Below are positions 34,576-42,170 of a stretch of DNA of 64,000 bases, piece after piece. Where the stretch lies: the NCBI GenBank assembly GCA_902465105.1, contig CABQLM010000002.1:71849-135848 (forward strand). Direction: 5' to 3'. Under the pieces are notes generated by a model, which saw only the letters and a program-made list of their open reading frames with translations, did not search any database and had not been told where the DNA came from. The DNA is from an uncultured Collinsella sp. (GTDB taxonomy: Bacteria; Actinomycetota; Coriobacteriia; Coriobacteriales; Coriobacteriaceae). Numbering within the stretch: position 1 is the first letter of the stretch; every line of letters starts with the position of its first letter. A program made the position numbers and the translations under genes.

Positions 34576-35277
34576 CTAGCCACGGGGTGCATCAATTGCC
34601 ACCTTGCCGCTCTCCAGCACGTGGACGCGGCCGTCGGCGAGCATCTGCACGACCTCGGGATACAGCACGTGCTCGATCGCGTGGATGTGCTCCTCGAGCG
34701 TATCGACATCCCAGCCCTCCTCAACAGCCAGCGCGCGCTGGGCGATGATGGGGCCGTTGTCGTAGATCTCGTTGGCAAAGTGCACGGTCACGCCGGTCAC
34801 CTTGACGCCGCGGGCAAACGCATCGTCGATCGCGTGGGCACCGGTAAAGCTCGGCAGCAGTGCCGGGTGCAGGTTGACCACGCGGTTGGGGAACGCCGCC
34901 AGCAGTGGCGCGTGTACCATGCGCATGTAGCCGGCCATGACCACGTACTCGCAGCCGCGCTCGAGCAGCTCGTGCGCAATAATCTCATCGGCGGCAATCG
35001 GGTCGGCATAGACGTCCTTGGACAGCGTGAGCGTCTGGATGCCCGCACGCTCGGCACGCTGCAGGCCCTTGGCCGAAGGACGACTCGACACCACAAGCTC
35101 AATCGAAGCATTGAGCTTACCGGCGGCGATCAGGTCGATTAGCGCCTGCAGGTTGGTACCAGAACCGCTGATGAGCACACCGATCTTGAGCGGCTCGGCC
35201 GTATCGGTACCGGTCGGACGGGTATAGGGCACAAAATCCAGGCCCTCGGCGGCAGCCATCTGCTCGTTAGCGCTCAT
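34576..35277 (-). CDS. purN: Phosphoribosylglycinamide formyltransferase
   Basis: PurN transfers formyl from formyl-THF to GAR, the third step of purine synthesis. The 233-residue protein has GVLISGSGTNLQALID, then MAGYMRMVHAPLL, catalytic NLHPALLPSFTGAHAIDDA and VTVHFANE. The start at 35277 overlaps the purM stop by eleven bases, giving translational coupling; a longer reading only runs back into purM. The first 35 residues before GVLISG are an unusual extension of unknown role. Confidence 0.95.
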   Translation of the reverse strand: MSANEQMAAAEGLDFVPYTRPTGTDTAEPLKIGVLISGSGTNLQALIDLIAAGKLNASIELVVSSRPSAKGLQRAERAGIQTLTLSKDVYADPIAADEIIAHELLERGCEYVVMAGYMRMVHAPLLAAFPNRVVNLHPALLPSFTGAHAIDDAFARGVKVTGVTVHFANEIYDNGPIIAQRALAVEEGWDVDTLEEHIHAIEHVLYPEVVQMLADGRVHVLESGKVAIDAPRG

Positions 35278-36367
35278 CGGAGTACACGACCTCACCGGAA
35301 CCCTCGACGCACTCACCCACGCGGAACGGCTTCTCGCCCAGCGCGACCAGGGCCTCGGTAACCGCGGCCTCGTCCTCGGAGGCGACGATCAGGCACAGGC
35401 CAACGCCCATGTTGAAGGTCTTGCATGCCTCGTTGGGCGCAAGCTCGGCCTGGCGCGACACATAGGTGATAACGGGCGGAACGTCCCAGCCCATCTCGGC
35501 ACCGTTACGGGTGACCACGGCGTCGACGTCGTCTGCCAACGCGCGGTTGAGGTTCTCGGTGATGCCGCCGCCGGTGATGTGGGCAATGGCATGCACATTA
35601 GCGCCACCGCGCAGCAGCTCAAGAATCGGCTTGACGTAAATGCGCGTGGGGGCCAGCAGAGCGTCTGCCAGCGATGCGCCGCTGAGTTCCTCGAGAGGAC
35701 GGCTCAACTCCTCGGCCTTAGCGGCGGCCTCGGGCGTGCCCGGCTTAATGCCGTCGACGCCGATGACCTTGCGCACGAGCGAGTAGCCGTTGGAGTGCAC
35801 ACCGGTGGAAGGCAGGCCCAGGATCACATCGCCGGGGCGAACGTTCGCGGGGTCGAGCATCTTGGGACGGTCGACGACGCCCACGGTAAAGCCGGCGAGG
35901 TCGTAGTCGGCCGGAGCCATAACGCCCGGGTGCTCGATCTCGCCGCCCACGAGCGCGCAGCCCGCGAGCTTGCAGCCGTCGGCAACGCCCTTGATGATCT
36001 TTGCCATATGCTCGGCCTCGATGTGGCCAATGGCAACGTAGTCCAAGAAGAACAGCGGCTCGGCGCCCGAAGCCAAAATGTCGTTGACGCACATGGCGAC
36101 CAGGTCCTGGCCCACTGTCTCGTGACGATCCATGATCTGGGCGAGCACGAGCTTGGTGCCCACGCCGTCGGTACCGCTGATCAGGATCGGGTCTTCCATA
36201 TCCTTGAGCGCGGCGGCCGAGAACAGGCCGCCAAAGCCACCGATGCCGCCGATGACCTCGGGGCGGTTGGTGTCCTTCACCATTTGCTTAATCGCGTCGA
36301 CGGCGCGGCCGCCCTCAGCGGTATCGACGCCAGCGTCCTCATACGTCACATGTTTGCTGTCGCTCAT
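35267..36367 (-). CDS. purM: Phosphoribosylformylglycinamidine cyclo-ligase
   Basis: PurM closes the imidazole ring to form AIR. The 366-residue enzyme shows the AIRS family pattern: ISGTDGVGTKLVLA, VNDILASGAEPLFFLDY, GGEIEHPGVM, GLPSTGVHSNGYSLVRK and HITGGGITENLNR. It is the first gene of a purM-purN pair. Downstream overlap with purN and the separate purF terminator upstream suggest its own promoter in the 156-bp spacer. Confidence 0.97.
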   Translation of the reverse strand: MSDSKHVTYEDAGVDTAEGGRAVDAIKQMVKDTNRPEVIGGIGGFGGLFSAAALKDMEDPILISGTDGVGTKLVLAQIMDRHETVGQDLVAMCVNDILASGAEPLFFLDYVAIGHIEAEHMAKIIKGVADGCKLAGCALVGGEIEHPGVMAPADYDLAGFTVGVVDRPKMLDPANVRPGDVILGLPSTGVHSNGYSLVRKVIGVDGIKPGTPEAAAKAEELSRPLEELSGASLADALLAPTRIYVKPILELLRGGANVHAIAHITGGGITENLNRALADDVDAVVTRNGAEMGWDVPPVITYVSRQAELAPNEACKTFNMGVGLCLIVASEDEAAVTEALVALGEKPFRVGECVEGSGEVVYSDER

Positions 36368-36483
36368 CTGAGCCTTCCTCTCCCACTACCGTCCGCCGCC
36401 CAGGCGCCAAACGGTGCTCATAGTTGCGTTCATATCGGTGCGCACCGCAGCGGCGCGCACCGTCATATCAACAAAACAGCAGG

Positions 36484-36526
36484 TAAAACCTACCAAAATA
36501 AACCTGTCCCTACATGGCAGGTTTTA
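36484..36526. repeat. Stem-loop element fused to the purF stop codon (second copy of the pth element)
   Basis: On the minus strand the sequence begins at the purF stop TAA and reads TAAAACCTGCC...GGTAGGTTTTA, forming an 11-bp stem with one mismatch. Its inner part, GGGACAGGTTTATTTTGG, is identical to the pth-associated copy at 25075. Both copies begin at the stop codon in the same orientation. A GGTGCGC...GCGCACC hairpin at 36436-36463 follows and may help terminate. Confidence 0.85.
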
Positions 36527-38194
36527 GGCCTCGCCGTGCTTCTCTTCCCAGCTGCGGTCGTCGTATTTCTCGACCACGGCGTCGTCGTCAAAGTACAGCG
36601 GCTTATCCAAGTTGCGAGGCTTAAAGCCCTCCATAAACTTGTCGCGGCCAAAGCTATCGGGAATCGCCACGGGATAGCGGCCGGTAAAGCACGCATCGCA
36701 ATAGCCACCCTTGGGCATGACCTTCAGCAGGCCCTCGACCGAAAGGAAGGCGAGCGAATCGGCGCCGATATACTCGCGGATCTCTTCGACTGTCTTGTTG
36801 GCGCTGATAAGCTGCGACTGCACGTCGGTATCGATGCCGTAAAAGCACGGCCAGATGACCTCGGGCGAGTTGATGCGGATGTGGATCTCCTTGGCGCCGG
36901 CGTTACGCAGCATCTTGACGAGCTGAACCATGGTGGTGCCGCGCACGATGGAGTCATCGATGACGACCAGGCGCTTGCCCTCGATGTTATCGCGCAGCGG
37001 GTTGAGCTTCATACGCACGCCCATGGCGCGCAGCTCCTGCGTAGGTTCGATAAACGTACGGCCCACATAGCGGTTCTTGATGAGGCCCTCGCCAAAGGGA
37101 ATGCCGCTCTCGTGCGAATAGCCCTCCGCAGGCGGCAGACCGGAGTCGGGCACGCCAATGACCAGGTCGGCCTCGACGGGCTCCTCGTGTGCCAGCTGGC
37201 GACCCATGTCATAGCGGCAGGCGTAAACGCTCTTGCCATTCATGATGGAATCGGGACGGGCAAAGTAGACCTGCTCAAAGATACAGTTGGCGGGCTCTTC
37301 GGCAGCGGGCACGCCTTGCTCGGACACCAAGCCCTCGGCGCTGATGCGCAAGATCTCGCCGGGACGGACGTCGCGGACGTACTCGGCACCCACAATGTCG
37401 AGCGCGCAGGTCTCGGACGCAACGACCCAGCCACCAGCGCGAGTGACATGAGTGGCAGCGTCGACCGTCGCGGCGTCGTCTTGCGACGGCAGCTGCGAAA
37501 CGGATGCGGCGTCGGCCTGGTCCAAGCCCTCGTCCACAAGCTTGCCCAGCACCAGCGGACGAATGCCGTGCGGGTCGCGGAAAGCATAGAGCGCCTGCTC
37601 GTTGATGAGCGTCATGGCATAGCCACCGCGCACGAGTTCCATCGTCTTGCGAATGCCCTCGCGCAAATGGCCTGTGCGCTGCGTAAAGTAGCCGATGAGC
37701 TTGGTCGCGACCTCGGAATCCGAATTGGAGAGGAACGGCACGCCCAGCTCGATGAGCTGACGGCGCAGCTCGTCGGTGTTGACGAGGGTGCCGTTGTGCG
37801 CAAGTGCGATGATGACGCTATTAATGGTCGAAAGATGTGGCTGCGAGGCTTCCCAGCTCTTGGCGCCGGCAGTGCCGTAGCGCACGTGACCCACGGCCAA
37901 CTGACCAGAAAGCGTCGACAGGTCCGCGTTGGAGAACACACGGTCGAGCAGTCCCAGGTCTTTACGAACCATAACCGTGCCGCCGTCGCCCACGGCGATT
38001 CCCGCCGATTCCTGGCCGCGATGCTGCAGCGCACGCAGACCAAAGTACGTCAGTCGAGCCACGTCGCGATCGGGCGCCCACACACCAAAAACGCCGCATT
38101 CCTCATGCAGCTGGTCGGAGTCCGGATCATACGTCGACATGGTCGTCACCTGTCCCGTGGCACGCTCGGCCGCGCGGATGGTTTCTTGAGACAT
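36524..38194 (-). CDS. purF: Amidophosphoribosyltransferase
   Basis: PurF commits PRPP to purine synthesis. The 556-residue protein has the catalytic cysteine in EECGVFG at about residue 33, after a propeptide-like N-terminal stretch that must be removed. The glutaminase half includes LRALQHRGQESAG, HVRYGT and HNGTL. The PRTase half has VVIDDSIVRGTTMVQLVKMLRNAGA. C-terminal cysteines (CDACFTGRYP) fit the Fe-S-type PurF. Its TAA belongs to the repeat at 36484-36526. It is divergent from the CmpB-type gene; the 296-bp spacer between them holds no gene. Confidence 0.97.
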   Translation of the reverse strand: MSQETIRAAERATGQVTTMSTYDPDSDQLHEECGVFGVWAPDRDVARLTYFGLRALQHRGQESAGIAVGDGGTVMVRKDLGLLDRVFSNADLSTLSGQLAVGHVRYGTAGAKSWEASQPHLSTINSVIIALAHNGTLVNTDELRRQLIELGVPFLSNSDSEVATKLIGYFTQRTGHLREGIRKTMELVRGGYAMTLINEQALYAFRDPHGIRPLVLGKLVDEGLDQADAASVSQLPSQDDAATVDAATHVTRAGGWVVASETCALDIVGAEYVRDVRPGEILRISAEGLVSEQGVPAAEEPANCIFEQVYFARPDSIMNGKSVYACRYDMGRQLAHEEPVEADLVIGVPDSGLPPAEGYSHESGIPFGEGLIKNRYVGRTFIEPTQELRAMGVRMKLNPLRDNIEGKRLVVIDDSIVRGTTMVQLVKMLRNAGAKEIHIRINSPEVIWPCFYGIDTDVQSQLISANKTVEEIREYIGADSLAFLSVEGLLKVMPKGGYCDACFTGRYPVAIPDSFGRDKFMEGFKPRNLDKPLYFDDDAVVEKYDDRSWEEKHGEA

Positions 38195-38490
38195 GGCATC
38201 CCCTCAGAGCCTCGTTATTTGGCGTTACCTGCCTTATTATACGCACGGCAAGACAAGCTCCCCAGCGCATGAGCAGCGCTTTTTAAAAGCCCACCGAGCT
38301 TATTATCCGTTTTGCGACCAAACATTTTATTGGGTAGTCCACTCTCAGGGGCAACGGCCTAGAAGACTTCCCGTGCGCCGTGTCTCGCCCGCGCTAGGGG
38401 CTACATTGTTGCAATTGGGACGTTCGTCCTGTCTTTTAGCTGGTCGTCGGCGTATCCTTGTAGGCTACTACAAGACGAGAAAGGTAGTGT

Positions 38491-39720
38491 ATGGATCGAA
38501 ATCAACTCGACCCCAGTGTCCCCAGCACCACGGAGGCCAAGAAGATCCCCCTTATCATCAAGGTCTACGCAGTCCTGTGCACCCTATCTGGCGTGGGCAC
38601 GCTCCCGTCAGTCGCCGTCTTTATGTGGCAGGTCATCACCGCACTCATTAACGGCAACGCCGCCGCTAAGCTCGGTGATAACACCCTGGTCGCGGTTGGC
38701 CTTATCGTCGCCGGCATTATGCTCTCGGCGGCAAGCGCGATCATCTTGATCGTCTTTGGCCTGGACCTCATCAAGGACCAGCGGCGCAATGCCGCCCGCC
38801 TGTCTTACGTCCTCATCGCATTTACCGTCGTGGAGCTTTTAGTTGACGTGATGCTCCAGGGTATCGGACCCTTCCTGCTGCGCCCCGCCGTCCAGCTTGT
38901 CATCCTCATTGCGCTGTCGGCCACCGTCGACCCCACGCTACGCCAGGAGCGCGAACTGCAGCGCCGTCTGCAAGAGATGCTCGACCGCGATGCCGCCGCC
39001 GAGGGGATGCTCGGCCGCGACGAAACCGGCGAGGGCTACATCAAGCTCAACTACTTCAACCTGTTCTGGGTATTCTTCGTCTGCAGCGTGTTAGGTCTCA
39101 TTCTCGAGGAAGTCTGGCATATGGTCGTCGTCGATCCCGGCGTCTATCAGGACCGTGCCGGTATGCTATTTGGCCCCTTTAGCCCCATCTACGGATTTGG
39201 CGCGGTGCTCATGACCATGGCGCTCAACCGCTTCTATAAAAAGAATCCTGTGATCATTTTCCTGGTAAGCGCCCTGATCGGCGGCGCTTTCGAGGTGTTT
39301 GTAGGCTGGTTTATGCAGACCTCATTTGGCGTGGTGTCGTGGAGCTATTCACACATTAGGCTATTCGGCATGCCCGATCCCATCGCGGTATTGACCGGGG
39401 GACGCACATGCACGCCGTTTGCCTGCATGTGGGGCCTGGGTGGCCTCATCTGGATCAAGGTCTTGCTGCCGCGCCTGCTTAAGCTCATCAATATGATTCC
39501 ATGGAAACGCCGCTACTCTGCTACCGTCATCCTGACCGCCGTCATGTTGATCGACGGCGTCATGACGTTGCAATCGCTCGACTATTGGTATCAGCGCGTC
39601 AACGGAACCGTTCGAAATATTCCCGTCGCACAGTTCTATGACAAGCATTTCGATAACGAATATATGGAGAACCGTTTTCAGAGTATGACCATGAGCCCCA
39701 AGGACGCCACACGCGTGTAG
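38491..39720 (+). CDS. CmpB-type putative ABC transporter membrane protein
   Basis: This 409-residue protein carries several hydrophobic segments. Residues about 180-360 match the ABC_trans_CmpB family (YFNLFWVFFVCSVLGLILEEVWHM, then AGMLFGPFSPIYGFGAVLMT and ALIGGAFEVFVGWFMQT). The N-terminal half has four further helices and a linker rich in Arg and Glu. The family's function is poorly known and no ATPase lies next to it, so transport is only inferred. The ATG at 38491 follows GAAAGG. It stands alone with its own terminator. Confidence 0.75.
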   Translation: MDRNQLDPSVPSTTEAKKIPLIIKVYAVLCTLSGVGTLPSVAVFMWQVITALINGNAAAKLGDNTLVAVGLIVAGIMLSAASAIILIVFGLDLIKDQRRNAARLSYVLIAFTVVELLVDVMLQGIGPFLLRPAVQLVILIALSATVDPTLRQERELQRRLQEMLDRDAAAEGMLGRDETGEGYIKLNYFNLFWVFFVCSVLGLILEEVWHMVVVDPGVYQDRAGMLFGPFSPIYGFGAVLMTMALNRFYKKNPVIIFLVSALIGGAFEVFVGWFMQTSFGVVSWSYSHIRLFGMPDPIAVLTGGRTCTPFACMWGLGGLIWIKVLLPRLLKLINMIPWKRRYSATVILTAVMLIDGVMTLQSLDYWYQRVNGTVRNIPVAQFYDKHFDNEYMENRFQSMTMSPKDATRV

Positions 39721-39752
39721 CAAACGCCAGAGCAAAATAGCTCCAACACATC

Positions 39753-39793
39753 AAAGCCCGCTGGCAGATCTACATGAACTGCCGGCGGGCTTT
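39753..39793 (+). terminator. Terminator after the CmpB-type gene
   Basis: AAAGCCCGC-TGGCAG pairs with CTGCC-GGCGGGCTTT, 33 bp after the stop. It faces the convergent MoaE-like gene and could serve both. Confidence 0.8.
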
Positions 39794-39826
39794 CGCTATA
39801 GACAGACTCGGATTGCCGACGAGGCC

Positions 39827-40246
39827 TTACGCCTCGCGCTCGACCTCGCTCACGCACTCGTTCTTGATGGCGCCGACGAGCGACTGCAGCGCATCGACCA
39901 CATGCGGGCGGATATCCCCTCCAATAAGCACAAGCATGATGTCATCGCCCACGGCAAGCTCACCGCTCGCCAGCCATACGCGCACATAGCCGATGCCGGG
40001 CATCGCACGCGTCGCTTCGATGGCAGACCGTACCTTGTCGGCGTCGTAGCCAAACACCATGCCGCTTACTTTATGACCCGGCGCCACGCCATCGGTCTTG
40101 ACACCACGGGCCTCAGACTTGGGCGTTGCGCGCACCACGCCGTTATGCGTCAGGTACATACCGCACGCCGGTGCCGAGGCGTCGGCCTTGGCCTCGCGCA
40201 GCCAGACATCGACCGAAGGCATCATCTTGCCATTCTCAAGCATCAT
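39827..40246 (-). CDS. MoaE-like protein without the catalytic C terminus
   Basis: This 139-residue product looks like the molybdopterin-synthase large-subunit fold: MYLTHNGVVRATPKSEARG, then VSGMVFGYDADKVRSAIEATRAMPGIGYVRVWLASGELAVGDDIMLV. The strand order and the GELAVGD turn match MoaE. The C-terminal Lys-rich catalytic segment (PIWKKE type) is absent; the chain ends KNECVSEVEREA instead. No other moa gene is in the window. It may therefore be a divergent MoaE or a non-catalytic relative. An ATG at 40243 is an alternative start. Confidence 0.65.
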   Translation of the reverse strand: MMLENGKMMPSVDVWLREAKADASAPACGMYLTHNGVVRATPKSEARGVKTDGVAPGHKVSGMVFGYDADKVRSAIEATRAMPGIGYVRVWLASGELAVGDDIMLVLIGGDIRPHVVDALQSLVGAIKNECVSEVEREA

Positions 40247-40381
40247 TTCCCCTTATTGTCGTCGAGTAGCCTTGGGGCGGGGTTCCTTATAGCTACCCTT
40301 CGATTACCAGCCAGATTCTCTGTCAAACAGAATGAGAGCGACTAAAAGATCCCCGTCCCAAATTAGCCACCCTCGGGCAAT

Positions 40382-41392
40382 TTATTCTTCAACCGGCGTG
40401 AGCACCATCACGGCACGCGTGTCGCTAAAGGAAAGGGAGCGGCAGGTGATGAGCGTTACGGCCTTGGTTGCCGAAGACGCACGATCGCTCGCATCATCGG
40501 CCTTCGCCGATGCTCCATCCAGCATTTCGGAAAGATAGTTCTTTAGACCGTCTTCGCCATCGAAGCTCGGTGTACGTGCTTTGTTATACGTATCCTCGAC
40601 AATCTTGGTCACGAGCGGCTTGAGTTTATACGTACCGTCGCGCGTAATGTAGTACACATACTCGATGCTATCGAACTTTGCCTGGTCGGTCGTGTCCGAA
40701 ATAATGTTGAACATCGAGCCGTCGTTCATATGATGGCCATAGATCGTGGTCTGCTGGTCCACCATACCGGGGGCCGTATCGTCGCAGTCCAGGAAAATTG
40801 CACCGGAAGCGTTGGATGTACCGTCAAACAACGTGTTGAGGTACTTGGAGTTATTGTTGGCCTGAACCACCGGATAATTGATAGCAGTATCCGGAACGTA
40901 AATCCAGCCGACAATCTCGGGGTTCGTCTGCGCAAGGGCATCGAAATCAACGACGGGGATGCCGCTGCCATCCTTATCGCTCACATATTGTTTCTCGATC
41001 TTTGCATACGAGTCGCTTGCCTGTTTGTAGCCAATTTGCGCATTGATGTAGATAGCCGCTGCGGCAACAATCAATCCGATTCCGACAATGATGAGCAAGA
41101 TAGGGAAAATCGACCGACGTTTTTTGCGCGGCTGTTGGACATGTCCCGCCGAGTCCTTATGGGCCGGTGGCGTAGTACGCTGCGGCGATTTCGCCGTGCT
41201 ATACGCCGAAGGACGGTATGCGGCAGGCGTATTCTGGCGCTGGCGGCGCTGCCCTGTCGGCACCACGGGGCGTGGGGCACGGGCATGCTGGGGAGAGGAT
41301 GCCCGACCCTGCTGAGGCGCACGGCCGTCAGCGGGCTTTGAAGGGTCGGGGATTTGAGAGGACCTAAAACGTTTTCCCTGATAGTCGGACAT
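40382..41392 (-). CDS. srtB: Class B sortase
   Basis: This 336-residue protein has about 95 residues of disordered basic N terminus (SSQIPDPSKPADGR...PRKKRR), then one transmembrane helix (IFPILLIIVGIGLIVAAAAIY) and a sortase domain. Catalytic residues are visible: His in IYGHHMNDGSMF, Cys in VTLITCRSL and Arg in SDTRAVMVL. The order is that of class B sortases. The long basic cytoplasmic tail is unusual. Nearby genes include a protein with an LPXTG-like end (LAQTSDD, 42171-46379), so it may anchor that and the VWA protein. Substrate choice is inferred. Confidence 0.9.
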   Translation of the reverse strand: MSDYQGKRFRSSQIPDPSKPADGRAPQQGRASSPQHARAPRPVVPTGQRRQRQNTPAAYRPSAYSTAKSPQRTTPPAHKDSAGHVQQPRKKRRSIFPILLIIVGIGLIVAAAAIYINAQIGYKQASDSYAKIEKQYVSDKDGSGIPVVDFDALAQTNPEIVGWIYVPDTAINYPVVQANNNSKYLNTLFDGTSNASGAIFLDCDDTAPGMVDQQTTIYGHHMNDGSMFNIISDTTDQAKFDSIEYVYYITRDGTYKLKPLVTKIVEDTYNKARTPSFDGEDGLKNYLSEMLDGASAKADDASDRASSATKAVTLITCRSLSFSDTRAVMVLTPVEE

Positions 41393-41428
41393 AACTCTCC
41401 TTATGGCACAAAAGGAATGGTGGCAATC

Positions 41429-41893
41429 TTACGCGTCAGCCATCTCCTGTTTCATTTTCTCAATGACCGTACGATACTCGGGGTCGCAAGCGCCCAGAAT
41501 CTGTGTGGCGTAGATAGCGGCGTTCTTGGCGCCGTTGATGGCAACACAGGCTACGGGCACGCCCGAAGGCATTTGCACCATCGACAACAGCGAATCCATG
41601 CCGCCCAGGTCACTCGTCTTCATAGGAACACCAATAACCGGCAGCGGCGTAAAGGCAGCCACGACACCGCCCAAGTGAGCGGCCTTGCCGGCGGCGGCGA
41701 TAATCACCTTGATACCGCGATCGGCAGCAGTCGAAGCCCACTCGTGAACCTTCGCCGGCGTGCGGTGCGCGCTTGCAATCACGAGCTCATAGGGCACGCC
41801 CAGCGCCTCGAGCTCGGCGGTGCAGCCTTCCATAACGCCCAGATCGGACTTGGAGCCCATGATGATCCCGACAACCGGCTTCTGATCTGCCAT
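41429..41893 (-). CDS. purE: N5-carboxyaminoimidazole ribonucleotide mutase
   Basis: PurE interconverts N5-CAIR and CAIR. The 154-residue class I enzyme has GIIMGSKSDLGVMEGC, ASAHRTPAKVHEW, AAAGKAAHLGGVVAAFTPLPVIGVPM and MPSGVPVACVAINGAKNAAIYA. Catalytic His in SAHRTP is present. It is 36 bp upstream of the sortase gene in the same direction, so the two may share a transcript although functions differ. No purK is adjacent. Confidence 0.96.
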   Translation of the reverse strand: MADQKPVVGIIMGSKSDLGVMEGCTAELEALGVPYELVIASAHRTPAKVHEWASTAADRGIKVIIAAAGKAAHLGGVVAAFTPLPVIGVPMKTSDLGGMDSLLSMVQMPSGVPVACVAINGAKNAAIYATQILGACDPEYRTVIEKMKQEMADA

Positions 41894-41987
41894 AAATAAA
41901 GACCTCCTGTTGAGAGCGGTGACGCGGCGAATCCGCGACCCTTAACTACTGAGAGTAGTATAGCTGCTCCCGTCCCTGCGGTCTGTG

Positions 41988-42077
41988 GGTGCTCTGCAGC
42001 GGCCCGGTGTTTTCATCTTCACTCCGGTTGCTACGCAAAGTCGTTCAGATGAAAACACCGGGCCGCCGCAGAGCACC
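41988..42077. repeat. Inverted repeat with 31-bp arms upstream of purE
   Basis: 41988-42018 and 42047-42077 are inverted copies matching at 30 of 31 positions (GGTGCTCTGC...TTTTCATCT), around a 28-nt loop. It lies about 100 bp upstream of the purE ATG, in the region where its promoter should be. Confidence 0.9.
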
Positions 42078-42115
42078 TTCGACCTACCGGGGGTTGCCAT
42101 GACGTACGTTGGCTG

Positions 42116-42158
42116 ATAAAAAGAGGCCGTTTCGGCTTGTTACCGAAACGGCCTCTTG
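42116..42158 (-). terminator. Terminator of the GH110-like gene
   Basis: AAGAGGCCGTTTCGG (42121-42135) pairs perfectly with CCGAAACGGCCTCTT (42143-42157), followed by TTTTT on the minus strand, 13 bp after the stop. Confidence 0.95.
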
Positions 42159-42170
42159 ACTGTAGAACGC

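Noticed and set aside
35579..38272. An 897-residue plus-strand frame across purM and purF
   Set aside because: It is the antisense shadow of two well-recognised enzymes and spans their intergenic spacer.
38195..38490. A purine-type riboswitch or regulator site between purF and the CmpB-type gene
   Set aside because: Only weak palindromic patches such as GGGACGTTCGTCC were seen; nothing matches a known aptamer.
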